Assembly: GCF_001514145.1 (NCBI RefSeq)
Contig: NZ_KQ948657.1
Span: 430,639-494,638 of the forward strand
DNA from: Streptomyces canus
Lineage (GTDB): Bacteria; Actinomycetota; Actinomycetes; Streptomycetales; Streptomycetaceae
Reading direction: 5' to 3'
DNA length: 64,000 nucleotides
The translations under genes and the position numbers were made by a program. The notes beneath the pieces were generated by a model that saw nothing but the letters and a program-made list of their open reading frames with translations, had not been told where the DNA came from and did not search any database. This document shows, piece after piece, positions 9,515 to 18,235 of the stretch. Within the stretch, counting starts at the first letter, position 1. The number at the start of each line of letters is the position of its first letter.

Positions 9515-9562
9515 AGGCGCCCGGCGGACTGGAGCAGTCAGTCCGCCGGGCGCCTGGTTTTC
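9515..9562. terminator. Terminator after accA2 and the DeoR-type gene
   Basis: Arms 9515-9530 and 9540-9555 form a perfect 16-bp GC-rich stem with a 9-base loop, followed by GGTTTTCC. It lies between two convergent genes and can serve both. Confidence 0.88.
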
Positions 9563-9627
9563 CTGCCCCCCGCGACGGTGGGTCCGGGGGGACCACCGGT
9601 CAAGCCACATCACGCGACTTCAGCAGC

Positions 9628-10590
9628 TCAGCGTCGCCGAAGATCCGCCACCCGTGCCCGCTCCGCACCCGGAATCGGTTCACCCAGGGCCGTGGCCGTT
9701 CGGAGAGTTGGGCCCGGTGAGGGGACCTGGCCGCGGCGGGGTCCCGGCAGGGGAACGTCCCGGCGCTGTTGCTGCCGCGCCGGGGACTGATCACCCCCCG
9801 GTGCTCCCGACGCGCCGGCCACGGCGATCTGCACCCCCTGGTCGGCGAGCGCCTGGAGTTCCGTGGCGGCCCGGTCGTCGTGGGCCGGGGGCTCGTCGGT
9901 GACGAGCCGTGTGATCAGGTCCGTCGGCACGGTCTGGAACATCGTGTCCGTACCGAGCTTGGTGTGGTCGGCGAGGACCACGACCTCCGCGGCGGCCTGC
10001 ACCAGCGCCCGGTCCACGGACGCCGACAGCATGTTGGACGTGGAAAGACCACGCTCGGCGGTGAGCCCGCTCCCGGAGAGGAAGGCCCGCGAGACCCTGA
10101 GCCCCTGGAGCGACTGTTCCGCCCCCGAACCCACCAGGGCGTAGTTGGAACCGCGCAGGGTGCCGCCGGTCATCACGACCTCCACCCGGTTGGCATGGGC
10201 GAGTGCCTGGGCCACCAGAAGGGAATTGGTCACGACGGTCAGTCCGGGAACCCGGGCGAGCCGGCGCGCCAACTCCTGGGTGGTGGTACCCGCCCCCACC
10301 ACAATGGCCTCGCCTTCTTCTACGAGGCTCGCGGCGAGATCGGCGATGGCCGTCTTCTCGGCGGTCGCGAGATGCGATTTCTGCGGAAAGCCGGACTCCC
10401 GCGTGAACCCGCCCGGCAATACCGCACCGCCATGCCGGCGGTCGAGGAGTCCTTCTGCCTCCAGTGCGCGCACGTCCCGCCGTACGGTCACTTCGGAGGT
10501 CTGGACGACGCGGGCGAGCTCACGGAGCGATACAGCCCCGTTGGCTCGCACCATTTCGAGGATCAATTGGCGACGTTCTGCAGCGAACAC
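9628..10590 (-). CDS. DeoR-family transcriptional regulator
   Basis: A 320-residue regulator. The N-terminal winged helix-turn-helix (MFAAERRQLILEMV...SEVTVRRDVRALEAEGLL) is classic DeoR, and the C-terminal sugar-phosphate sensor shows VVGAGTTTQELA, TNSLLVAQ and TGGTLRGSN. DeoR proteins usually bind a phosphorylated sugar. The final 60-70 residues are a Pro/Arg/Gly-rich extension beyond the normal family end. It sits beside nucleoside-catabolism genes and could respond to deoxyribose-5-phosphate; but the shared palindrome in this window has a central CG more typical of LacI operators, and no copy precedes this gene, so its targets are open. Confidence 0.88.
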   Translation of the reverse strand: MFAAERRQLILEMVRANGAVSLRELARVVQTSEVTVRRDVRALEAEGLLDRRHGGAVLPGGFTRESGFPQKSHLATAEKTAIADLAASLVEEGEAIVVGAGTTTQELARRLARVPGLTVVTNSLLVAQALAHANRVEVVMTGGTLRGSNYALVGSGAEQSLQGLRVSRAFLSGSGLTAERGLSTSNMLSASVDRALVQAAAEVVVLADHTKLGTDTMFQTVPTDLITRLVTDEPPAHDDRAATELQALADQGVQIAVAGASGAPGGDQSPARQQQRRDVPLPGPRRGQVPSPGPTLRTATALGEPIPGAERARVADLRRR

Positions 10591-10756
10591 GAAACTGACA
10601 GTAACGCCAACGACCGTCTGCTTTCAGCTGTTTGCGCCGAATAGCAGAAGATGTTCGCACAGCTGGGCGGGAAGTGGTATAGGGCCTAATCCCCCCGCCT
10701 ATGCCGCGCGAATGGTCGGCAACTCCCTGTGACCAGGCAGGAATCGCTTTCGGCCG

Positions 10757-12205
10757 TCAGGCTCCCCCGGTCTCCTTGCGCGTGTGCAGCTGCCGTGCCA
10801 CCTCGGCGATCGACCCCGAAAGGGAGGGGTAAACGGTGAAAGCGTTCGCGATCTGTTCGACCGTCAGATTGTTGTCGACCGCGATCGAGATGGGATGGAT
10901 CAGTTCCGAGGCGCGGGGCGAGACGACGACACCGCCGACGACGATGCCGGTCCCCGGCCGGCAGAAGATCTTGACGAAGCCGTCACGGATGCCCTGCATC
11001 TTCGCGCGCGGGTTGCGCAGCAGCGGGAGCTTCACGACCCGGGCGTCGATCTTGCCGCCGTCCACGTCCGCCTGCGAGTAGCCGACGGTGGCGATCTCCG
11101 GGTCGGTGAAGACGTTCGACGAGACCGTCTTCAGGTTCAGCGGGGCCACCGCGTCACCGAGGAAGTGGTACATGGCGATACGGCCCTGCATGGCGGCCAC
11201 GGAAGCCAGCGCGAACACCCCGGTCACGTCACCGGCGGCGTACACACCGGGAGCCGAGGTCCTGGACACCTTGTCGGTCCAGATGTGCCCGGACTCGCGC
11301 AGCTTGACGCCCGCTTCCTCCAGCCCCATCCCGGCGCTGTTCGGGATGGCACCGACAGCCATCAGACAGTGCGACCCGCTGATGACCCGCCCGTCCGCCA
11401 GTGTGACCTCGACCCGGTCCCCGACCCGCTTGGCGGACTGGGCACGGGTACGCCCCATGACGTTCATGCCGCGCCGCCGGAAGACGTCCTCGAGGACCGC
11501 GGCCGCGTCGGGGTCCTCCCCGGGCAGCACCCGATCCCGCGAGGACACCAGCGTCACCTTGGAGCCGAGCGCCTGATAGGCGCCGGCGAACTCGGCACCG
11601 GTGACACCGGATCCGACCACGATGAGCTCTTCCGGCAGCTCGGTGAGGTCGTAGACCTGGGTCCAGTTGAGAATGCGCTCACCGTCGGGCTGGGCGTCGG
11701 GCAGCTCACGGGGGTGCCCACCGGTGGCGATGAGCACGGCGTCGGCGACGAGCGTCTCCTCGCTCCCGTCGGCGGCCCGCACCACGACCTTCCGCGACCC
11801 GTCGAGGGCCTGCATGCCCTCCAGGCGCCCACGCCCGCGCAGCACCCGGGCACCGGCACGCGTCACGGAGGCGGTGATGTCGTGCGACTGGGCGAGGGCG
11901 AGCCGCTTCACACGCCGGTTGACCTTCCCCAGGTCGACGCCCACCACCCGGGCGGCCTGTTCCAGCGGTGGGGTGTCGTCGGCGACGATGATCCCCAGTT
12001 CCTCGTACGACGAGTCGAAGGTCGTCATGACCTCGGCCGTAGCGATAAGGGTCTTCGACGGCACGCAGTCGGTCAGCACCGACGCTCCGCCCAGACCGTC
12101 GCAGTCGACGACGGTCACCTCCGCGCCGAGTTGGGCGGCCACCAGGGCCGCCTCGTATCCGCCGGGTCCGCCACCGATGATCACGATCCGAGTCACGTAC
12201 TCCAT
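10757..12205 (-). CDS. NAD(P)H-quinone dehydrogenase (LpdA-type flavoprotein)
   Basis: A 482-residue flavoprotein disulfide reductase-like enzyme with FAD motif [15 protein letters not shown](P)H motif [14 protein letters not shown], and the second FAD contact [12 protein letters not shown]. The place of the redox disulfide reads [15 protein letters not shown]: the first Cys is missing, so it is not a lipoamide dehydrogenase. Mycobacterium tuberculosis LpdA (Rv3303c) has the same change and reduces quinones. The C-terminal dimer domain lacks the usual His-Glu dyad signature. The ATG at 12205 starts directly before the first beta strand. It lies upstream of the DeoR-type gene with a 166-base gap. 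Confidence 0.87.
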   Translation of the reverse strand: MEYVTRIVIIGGGPGGYEAALVAAQLGAEVTVVDCDGLGGASVLTDCVPSKTLIATAEVMTTFDSSYEELGIIVADDTPPLEQAARVVGVDLGKVNRRVKRLALAQSHDITASVTRAGARVLRGRGRLEGMQALDGSRKVVVRAADGSEETLVADAVLIATGGHPRELPDAQPDGERILNWTQVYDLTELPEELIVVGSGVTGAEFAGAYQALGSKVTLVSSRDRVLPGEDPDAAAVLEDVFRRRGMNVMGRTRAQSAKRVGDRVEVTLADGRVISGSHCLMAVGAIPNSAGMGLEEAGVKLRESGHIWTDKVSRTSAPGVYAAGDVTGVFALASVAAMQGRIAMYHFLGDAVAPLNLKTVSSNVFTDPEIATVGYSQADVDGGKIDARVVKLPLLRNPRAKMQGIRDGFVKIFCRPGTGIVVGGVVVSPRASELIHPISIAVDNNLTVEQIANAFTVYPSLSGSIAEVARQLHTRKETGGA

Positions 12206-12301
12206 TGTCCCGTACGACCCGAGGTGCTACGGCCTCGGGGGCGGCCCGAGATGCCACTGTTACGGGAGAGACGCCGGGGAAGGCTGCCGTACCCTCGACC
12301 C

Positions 12302-12739
12302 ATGTCGCTCTACGCCGCCTACGCCGGCAACCTCGACGCGCGGCTGATGACCCGCCGCGCCCCGCACTCGCCGATGCGCGCCACGGGGTGGCTGAACGGG
12401 TGGCGGCTGACCTTCGGGGGCGAGCACATGGGCTGGGAGGGGGCACTCGCGACGATCGTCGAGGACCCTCTCTGCCAGGTGTTCGTGGCGCTGTACGAGA
12501 TCGCGCCCGCCGACGACGAGTCGATGGACCGCTGGGAGGGCGTGGGCCTGGACATCTACCGTCGCACCCGCATCCGCGTCCACACCCTGGAGGGCGAGGA
12601 GCAGGCCTGGACGTACGTCCTGAACGGCTACGAGGGGGGCCTGCCCTCCGCCCGCTATCTGGGCGAGGTGGCCGACGCGGCGGAATCGGCGGGCGCCCCC
12701 CACGACTACGTCATGGAACTCCGCAAGCGCCCCTGCTGA
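12302..12739 (+). CDS. Gamma-glutamylcyclotransferase-like protein
   Basis: A 145-residue protein of the AIG2/GGCT fold. It starts [12 protein letters not shown], matching the YGSN-type substrate loop of the family with Ala and Gly in place of Gly and Ser, and retains an acidic residue in the [19 protein letters not shown] region that usually holds the catalytic Glu. Substrate is unknown. The ATG at 12302 is the only start that fits the fold. It is divergent from the quinone dehydrogenase. Confidence 0.75.
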   Translation: MSLYAAYAGNLDARLMTRRAPHSPMRATGWLNGWRLTFGGEHMGWEGALATIVEDPLCQVFVALYEIAPADDESMDRWEGVGLDIYRRTRIRVHTLEGEEQAWTYVLNGYEGGLPSARYLGEVADAAESAGAPHDYVMELRKRPC

Positions 12740-12815
12740 ATCACACAGGTCACTGGCGTCGCACCTTTGGTTGGAAACGACAAGACAACGATCGCCATCC
12801 CGTCAGCTCTGTCAT

Positions 12816-12827
12816 CTACGCGCGTAG
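12816..12827. promoter_or_regulatory. Nucleoside-regulon palindrome (punA site)
   Basis: CTACGCGCGTAG, perfect 12-bp palindrome, 25 bases before the punA start. A TACCCT -10-like hexamer at 12840-12845 lies 7 bases before the GTG, so the site would cover the -35 region of a leaderless promoter. The same palindrome precedes deoC and add, and variants precede the ABC transporter units. Confidence 0.75.
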
Positions 12828-12852
12828 GCCCGGACCGGCTACCCTCATCCGC

Positions 12853-13677
12853 GTGAACGCATCTCTTCTTCCGGACGACATCCAGGGCGACCCGCATGCC
12901 GCCGCCGACGCCGCCGCCGCGCGCCTGCGCGAACTGACCGGCGCCGAGACCCACGACGTCGCCCTCGTGATGGGCTCCGGCTGGGCACCGGCCGTGGACG
13001 CCCTCGGTGCACCCGACGCCGAGCTCCAGGTCACCGAGCTGCCCGGTTTCCCGCCGCCTGCTGTGGAGGGACACGGCGGCAAGATCCGCTCGTACAAGAT
13101 CGGCGAGAAGCGGGCCCTGGTCTTCCTGGGCCGCACGCACTACTACGAGGGCCGCGGTGTCGCCGCCGTCGCCCACGGCGTCCGCACCGCCGTGGCCGCC
13201 GGCTGCAAGACCATCGTCCTCACCAACGGCTGCGGCGGCCTCCGCGAGGGCATGCGCCCCGGCCAGCCGGTCCTGATCAGCGACCACATCAACCTCACGG
13301 CGACGTCCCCGATCATCGGCGCGAACTTCGTGGACCTCACGGATCTCTACTCTCCCCGCCTGCGTGCCCTGTGCAAGGAGATCGACCCGAGCCTGGAGGA
13401 GGGCGTCTACGCCCAGTTCCCCGGCCCGCACTACGAGACCCCGGCCGAGATCCGCATGGCCCGCGTCATCGGCGCGGACCTGGTGGGCATGTCGACGGTC
13501 CTCGAAGCGATCGCCGCGCGCGAGGCGGGGGCGGAGATCCTGGGCATCTCGCTGGTGACGAATCTCGCCGCGGGTATGACGGGTGAGCCGCTGAACCACG
13601 AGGAGGTTCTTCAGGCGGGCCGTGACAGTGCGACGCGGATGGGTTCGCTGCTGGCGCAGGTGCTCGGGCGGATCTAA
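12853..13677 (+). CDS. punA: Purine nucleoside phosphorylase
   Basis: A 274-residue trimeric-type phosphorylase that splits purine (deoxy)nucleosides with phosphate into base and (deoxy)ribose-1-phosphate. Visible motifs: phosphate loop [43 protein letters not shown], and the base-binding Asn in SLVTNLAAG, which suits guanine/hypoxanthine. The GTG at 12853 is placed by the -10 hexamer (probably leaderless) and by family length. It follows a regulon palindrome and precedes the mutase that probably uses its sugar-phosphate product. Confidence 0.93.
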   Translation: MNASLLPDDIQGDPHAAADAAAARLRELTGAETHDVALVMGSGWAPAVDALGAPDAELQVTELPGFPPPAVEGHGGKIRSYKIGEKRALVFLGRTHYYEGRGVAAVAHGVRTAVAAGCKTIVLTNGCGGLREGMRPGQPVLISDHINLTATSPIIGANFVDLTDLYSPRLRALCKEIDPSLEEGVYAQFPGPHYETPAEIRMARVIGADLVGMSTVLEAIAAREAGAEILGISLVTNLAAGMTGEPLNHEEVLQAGRDSATRMGSLLAQVLGRI

Positions 13678-13738
13678 GGATTGCCCCGGAGGTGCCGGGT
13701 GCTGTCGTATGGCGGGTGCGGGCCCGTTGTGGCTGGTC

Positions 13739-13937
13739 GCGCGGTTCCCCGCGCCCCTGGGGAGTTGCAGTCACCCGCACCACGACGGACCGTTCGCCGT
13801 ACCGCGCGCCCCGACGGGCCGGTAGCCGCGTACGGCGGCAAGAGGCCCCGACCGACAACACACCGCACGCGCTACACCAGCCCCCACCGAAGCCGCAACG
13901 GGCCGCCGCAGGTATCCAGGGGCGCGGGGAACTGCGC
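13739..13937. repeat. Dispersed intergenic repeat, copy 2, with inverted arms
   Basis: The 318-base gap between punA and the mutase holds a shorter copy of the repeat at the window start. Arms 13739-13760 and 13916-13937 are 22-bp inverted repeats with one mismatch. Shared blocks in order include GGGAGTTGCAGTCAC, CACGACGGACCG, GCGTACGGC, ACCGCACGCGCTACA and GGGCCGCCGCAGG. No gene is seen. The element ends about 15-50 bases before the mutase ribosome binding site. Confidence 0.78.
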
Positions 13938-13995
13938 ACAACGCCCGCCCCCACCCAACCCGCACACAACGACACAACGAGAGGCTGACGCAACC

Positions 13996-15627
13996 GTGCA
14001 CGACGATCTCATCGCCCGGGCCAGGACCTGGCTCGCCGAGGACCCCGACCCGGACACCCGCGACGAGCTCGCCGGACTCCTCGACGCCGACGACGTCACC
14101 GAGCTCACCGCACGCTTCAGCGGCACCCTCCAGTTCGGCACCGCCGGCCTGCGCGGCGAACTCGGCGCCGGACCGATGCGCATGAACCGCACGGTCGTCA
14201 TCCGAGCCGCCGCCGGCCTCGCCGCGTACCTCAAGAAGCACGGCGGCACCGACGGCCTCGTGGTCATCGGCTACGACGCCCGCCACAAGTCGGAAGCCTT
14301 CGCACAGGACACCGCGGCCGTGATGACCGGCGCCGGGCTCAAAGCGGCGCTCCTCCCCCGCCCCCTCCCCACCCCCGTCCTGGCCTTCGCCATACGGCAC
14401 CTCGGCGCGGTGGCAGGCGTGGAGGTCACCGCCAGCCACAACCCGCCCCGCGACAACGGCTACAAGGTCTACCTCGGCGACGGCTCCCAGATCGTCCCGC
14501 CCGCCGACGCGGACATCGCCGCCGAGATCGCGGCGATCGCGAGCCTGAGCGACGTCCCCCGCCCGGACACCGGCTGGCAGACCCTCGACGACGCCGTCCT
14601 GAACGCCTATCTGGCCCGCACGGACGCCGTACTCGCCGAGAACTCCCCCCGCACCGCCCGCACCGTCTACACCGCGATGCACGGCGTGGGCAAGGACACT
14701 CTTCTCGCCGCCTTCGAACGCGCCGGCTTCCCCGCCCCGGAACTCGTCGCCGAACAGGCCGACCCCGACCCCGACTTCCCGACCGTCGCCTTCCCCAACC
14801 CTGAAGAGCCCGGCGCGATGGACCTGGCCTTCGCGAAGGCCCGCGAGACCAACCCCGACCTGATCATCGCGAACGACCCCGACGCGGACCGCTGCGCGGT
14901 CGCCGTCAAGCGGGACGACACCTGGCGCATGCTCCGCGGCGACGAGGTGGGCGCCCTCCTCGCGGCCCACCTCGTGACCCGCGGAGCGCGCGGCACCTTC
15001 GCGGAGTCGATCGTCTCCTCCTCCCTCCTCGGCAGGATCGCCGAGAAGGCCGGCGTTCCCTACGAGGAGACCCTCACCGGCTTCAAGTGGATCGCCCGGG
15101 TGGAGGGCCTGCGCTACGGCTACGAAGAGGCCCTCGGCTACTGCGTGGACCCCGAGGGCGTACGGGACAAGGACGGCATCACCGCGGCCCTGCTCATCAC
15201 GGAGCTCGCGTCCGAGCTGAAGGAGCAGAACCGCACGCTCCTCGACCTCCTGGACGACCTCGCTGTGGACCACGGCCTGCACGCCACGGACCAGCTCGCG
15301 GTCCGCGTGGAGGACCTGTCGGTCATCGCCCGAGCGATGGAGCAGCTCCGCGAGCACCCGCCGACCGAGCTCGCGGGCCTGGCCATCACCAGGGCCGAGG
15401 ACCTGACGCGGGGCACGGACAGGCTCCCGCCCACCGACGGCCTGCGCTACACGCTGGACGGCGCCCGGGTCGTCGTCCGCCCGAGCGGCACCGAGCCGAA
15501 GCTGAAGTGCTACCTGGAGGTGGTCGTCCCCGTCGCCACGCACGCCGACCTCCCCGCTGCCCACGCCAGGGCGACCGACCTGCTGACCGCGATCAAGCGG
15601 GACCTTTCGGCGGCAGCCGGCATCTGA
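13996..15627 (+). CDS. Phosphohexomutase-family enzyme, probable phosphopentomutase/phosphomannomutase
   Basis: A 543-residue alpha-D-phosphohexomutase. The phosphoserine loop VTASHNPPRDNGYKVY, metal loop NDPDADRCAV, sugar loop EEALGYCVDPEG and phosphate loop RPSGTEPKLKCY are all intact. It is usually annotated as phosphomannomutase, but length and loops resemble the PGM2 branch, whose members act on ribose-1-phosphate. Its place between punA and the deoC promoter, with no deoB in the window, suggests it converts (deoxy)ribose-1-phosphate to the 5-phosphate. That assignment is inference. The GTG at 13996 follows GAGAGG. Confidence 0.82.
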   Translation: MHDDLIARARTWLAEDPDPDTRDELAGLLDADDVTELTARFSGTLQFGTAGLRGELGAGPMRMNRTVVIRAAAGLAAYLKKHGGTDGLVVIGYDARHKSEAFAQDTAAVMTGAGLKAALLPRPLPTPVLAFAIRHLGAVAGVEVTASHNPPRDNGYKVYLGDGSQIVPPADADIAAEIAAIASLSDVPRPDTGWQTLDDAVLNAYLARTDAVLAENSPRTARTVYTAMHGVGKDTLLAAFERAGFPAPELVAEQADPDPDFPTVAFPNPEEPGAMDLAFAKARETNPDLIIANDPDADRCAVAVKRDDTWRMLRGDEVGALLAAHLVTRGARGTFAESIVSSSLLGRIAEKAGVPYEETLTGFKWIARVEGLRYGYEEALGYCVDPEGVRDKDGITAALLITELASELKEQNRTLLDLLDDLAVDHGLHATDQLAVRVEDLSVIARAMEQLREHPPTELAGLAITRAEDLTRGTDRLPPTDGLRYTLDGARVVVRPSGTEPKLKCYLEVVVPVATHADLPAAHARATDLLTAIKRDLSAAAGI

Positions 15628-15659
15628 GCCCGGCCGGCCCGAGAGCCGGCCTCCGAGCC

Positions 15660-15689
15660 GAGGGGCGGTCCCCGTCCGGACCGCCCCTC
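15660..15689. terminator. Terminator between mutase and phosphoesterase
   Basis: Arms 15660-15671 and 15678-15689 form a perfect 12-bp GC stem with a 6-base loop between two convergent genes. There is no T-run, as is common in Streptomyces. Confidence 0.78.
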
Positions 15690-15711
15690 ACCTCACGCTG
15701 CACCGCCCGCT

Positions 15712-17307
15712 TCAGCCCGCCTTCCGCGCCACGACGAACCGGTCCACCTCCGCCCCCGTCGCCGCCAGCGCCCGCACGGTCAGCGTGGCCGTCCGTCCCA
15801 CAGCCGCGGGCTTCACGTCGACGCGGATGAACGAGTAGCCGGTGTACCGCACCCGCGACCAGTCCACGGTCTCGGTGACCTTGCCGTCGGCGCCCGTGGA
15901 GTACGTCGGGACCGCCCCGACCTCGTCCTCGTGCCCTTCGTAGCTGTCGGCGACGGGGAAGCTGTAGACGCTCTCCCCGCCCGCCCCCGCCGTCACGTAG
16001 ACGACACCGCCCCGGGACGGCTCGTGCGTCCCGCCGATGGGAAGCTCACGCACTGCCTTGTCCCGCACCACCGGATCCGTCCGCTCGTACACGTGGTTGT
16101 GCCCGTTGACGACGAGATCCACCTGATGCTTCTCGTACAGCGGCACCCACTGCTCCCGCACCCCGCCCTCGGAGGCGTGCGAGCTGGTGGTGGAGTAGGC
16201 GCAGTGGTGATGGAACACCACGACGAAGTCGACACCGGGCGTCCGTCGCAGCTCCCCGAGCCGCCGGTCCAGCCACGCGGTCTGCTGCCCGCCCGTGTAG
16301 CCACGGTTCGCGGGAATCTCGTACGACACGTCGTTGGCGTCGACGGAGACGACGGCGACGTTCCCGTGCACGAACGAGTACACACCCGGCGCCTTCTCCG
16401 GATCGAACCCGTTGCCCGGCAGTGTGAAGCGGGCCTCGTTGCCGCCGTACCCGTTGGGCGAGTACCAGGCCTCCATGTCGTGGTTGCCGAACGCCACCAT
16501 CCACGGCACGCGGCTCGCCGTCGGTTCGATCTGGGCGAGGAACTGGTCCCACTGCCGGGCGTCGTAGTTGCTGCTGTCGGCGGGCAGCCCGTGCCCGGTC
16601 TCCTCGGCGTAGCAGATGTCGCCCGCGTGCAGGTGGAAGGCCGGGTTCTGGGCCTGGACGAGGGCGTTGAGCCCGATCGACGTGTAGCTGGGGTTCTGGT
16701 CGCCGAAGGCCGTGAAGGCGAACGGCCGCCGGCTGTGCGCGTCAGGAGCGGTGGTGAAGGAGTAGACGGTGTGGGCGGCACCGGCGTGGGCCGGGTCGAA
16801 GCCGTCGTGGCCGACGCCGTAGTAGTAGGTCGTCCCGGGCCGGAGGTTGTCCAGGGCCGCGTGCACGTAGTACTGGTCGATGTCGGCGCTCTTGCCGACG
16901 CCGGCCGGGGTGAACAGGTCCCGCACCTCGGCGGGGACCCGGTGGCCGAGGTCCAGCGGGCTCAGCCCAATCCGCAGGAAGGGGTTGCGGACGGGCAGCG
17001 GAACCTGCCAGGACACCCGCATCTGGGTGCGCGGATCGGCGCCGTAGGCGAGGTGACGGCCGTACGGCGCCACGAGCGAGCCGTCGACGTGCTCGGTGGC
17101 CGGGCGGGTGAGGAGATCGGGGGTCGCCGCCGTCGCCGTACCACTGGAGGCGAGCCCGGCGCCCGCGGCTGCGGCGATGGCGCTGGTGCGCAAGAGGCCG
17201 CGGCGGGACAGGGCGTTGCGGAGGTACTCGTGCCGCTCCGGCATGCTCAGCGTGTCCGCGAGACGGGCGGGGATGCCCATGCGCGGGGTGTTCAGGGGTG
17301 CGTTCAT
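15712..17307 (-). CDS. Tat-exported metallophosphoesterase (purple acid phosphatase-like)
   Basis: A 531-residue exported phosphatase. A twin-arginine signal (SRRGLLRTSAIAAAAGAGLA) is followed by an N-terminal fibronectin-like domain (MRVSWQVP...TTYYYGVGHDG) and a calcineurin-like catalytic domain with the metal motifs FGDQN, HAGDICYAE, GNHDME, FHHHCAY and NGHNHVYERTDP. It probably releases phosphate from extracellular phosphate esters. Start is uncertain: ATG 17307 has no clear ribosome binding site, and ATG 17367 or an internal Met before the Tat motif are alternatives. Phosphate control is likely for such enzymes, but I do not see a clear PHO box. Confidence 0.85.
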   Translation of the reverse strand: MNAPLNTPRMGIPARLADTLSMPERHEYLRNALSRRGLLRTSAIAAAAGAGLASSGTATAATPDLLTRPATEHVDGSLVAPYGRHLAYGADPRTQMRVSWQVPLPVRNPFLRIGLSPLDLGHRVPAEVRDLFTPAGVGKSADIDQYYVHAALDNLRPGTTYYYGVGHDGFDPAHAGAAHTVYSFTTAPDAHSRRPFAFTAFGDQNPSYTSIGLNALVQAQNPAFHLHAGDICYAEETGHGLPADSSNYDARQWDQFLAQIEPTASRVPWMVAFGNHDMEAWYSPNGYGGNEARFTLPGNGFDPEKAPGVYSFVHGNVAVVSVDANDVSYEIPANRGYTGGQQTAWLDRRLGELRRTPGVDFVVVFHHHCAYSTTSSHASEGGVREQWVPLYEKHQVDLVVNGHNHVYERTDPVVRDKAVRELPIGGTHEPSRGGVVYVTAGAGGESVYSFPVADSYEGHEDEVGAVPTYSTGADGKVTETVDWSRVRYTGYSFIRVDVKPAAVGRTATLTVRALAATGAEVDRFVVARKAG

Positions 17308-17459
17308 GGCCGGAGGCTGGCAGAGGCCGGTGAATGGCGATTGGACTAAACCTCTGCGTTGACCCATGTTCGGGTCCGGAGCACCCCATCGGGTGATTTA
17401 GGCATGGATGTTGACCTTGGTTCCGCGTCCTGCCCCGGGCACCCGGCACCCGGCACCGG

Positions 17460-18131
17460 TCACCCAAGCGCCGCCAGGATCGTCAGAAGCACCGCCCCGG
17501 CCACCGCCGGCCCCACGATCTCGTACGCCCACCGCACGGTCACCTCGCCCTGGGAGGTCTGCGCCTTCCCTCGGGCCTCCAGCAACTCGCGCAGTTCGTC
17601 GATGATCTTGTCGGTCTCGGCCCGGGTGGGCCCCTCCGGGACGGGCGTACGACCGCCGAAGCCATCCGCCTGCATTCCGCCGCCGAAGAGGCCGAGCCCC
17701 CTGGTGGCACCGCGTCCCGACGACTGCCGGGCGCTCTGCTGGGCCGTCTGACGTGCCGCCTTCTTGCGGCCGCGCAAGGAGACCGGGATCGCCCACAGCT
17801 GGTACTTCGTGCCGGACTTGACGAGCACCTCGTTCGAGTAGCCGGAGCGCAGCATCTCGACCTCGCCCCACGGCACGACGATCACGCGGAAGGGGTTGCG
17901 GATGCGCAGGCGGTCGTGGTTCGCGAAGACGGCCGGGCGCAGCGTGAAGGCGACGACCAGCGGGACGACGAGGATCAGGGTGGCGAGAGCCAGCCAGGGG
18001 GTGCGGCCGGTGCCGGAGACGACGGCGTCGATGCCGAGCCAGCCGATGATGACGAGGACGAGGGAACCGCCGATCAGTGCCATGGGTGAGCGGTAGATGC
18101 GGTCCCTGGACTCGGGGGGTGCGGTCGTCAT
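17460..18131 (-). CDS. PH-domain membrane protein
   Basis: A 223-residue protein with two N-terminal membrane helices (about 19-36 and 45-64), a short bacterial PH-like beta domain (RLRIRNPFRVIVVPWGEVEMLR...YQLWAIPV), a Gln/Arg/Gly-rich linker, an acidic helix and a final membrane helix (AYEIVGPAVAGAVLLTILAALG). Function is unknown. The ATG at 18131 places the first helix normally. It is divergent from deoC. Confidence 0.72.
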   Translation of the reverse strand: MTTAPPESRDRIYRSPMALIGGSLVLVIIGWLGIDAVVSGTGRTPWLALATLILVVPLVVAFTLRPAVFANHDRLRIRNPFRVIVVPWGEVEMLRSGYSNEVLVKSGTKYQLWAIPVSLRGRKKAARQTAQQSARQSSGRGATRGLGLFGGGMQADGFGGRTPVPEGPTRAETDKIIDELRELLEARGKAQTSQGEVTVRWAYEIVGPAVAGAVLLTILAALG

Positions 18132-18200
18132 GAGGCCGATCCTAAGCGCCGCCCTGGTTTGTGTCGGTGTGCGGGTGCCCTCAGAACCCGCTCGCCGGGG

Positions 18201-18229
18201 TGTACAGCCGCTACGCGCGTAGATATGCT
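18201..18229 (+). promoter_or_regulatory. deoC promoter with regulon palindrome in the spacer
   Basis: TGTACA (18201-18206) and TATGCT (18224-18229) form a promoter with a 17-base spacer. The perfect palindrome CTACGCGCGTAG (18211-18222) fills most of the spacer. The GTG at 18236 lies 6 bases after the -10, so the transcript is probably leaderless. A protein bound here would block RNA polymerase. Confidence 0.75.
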
Positions 18230-18235
18230 CGTCTG

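Noticed and set aside
9628..10590. Naming the DeoR-type protein as the proven regulator of the palindrome
   Set aside because: No palindrome lies before its own gene, and the site symmetry looks LacI-like; kept only as a candidate.
13771..15564. Long minus-strand frame opposite the mutase
   Set aside because: Shadow frame; the mutase motifs on the plus strand are unambiguous.
16334..16567. Small plus-strand frame inside the phosphoesterase
   Set aside because: Shadow frame with no start signal.
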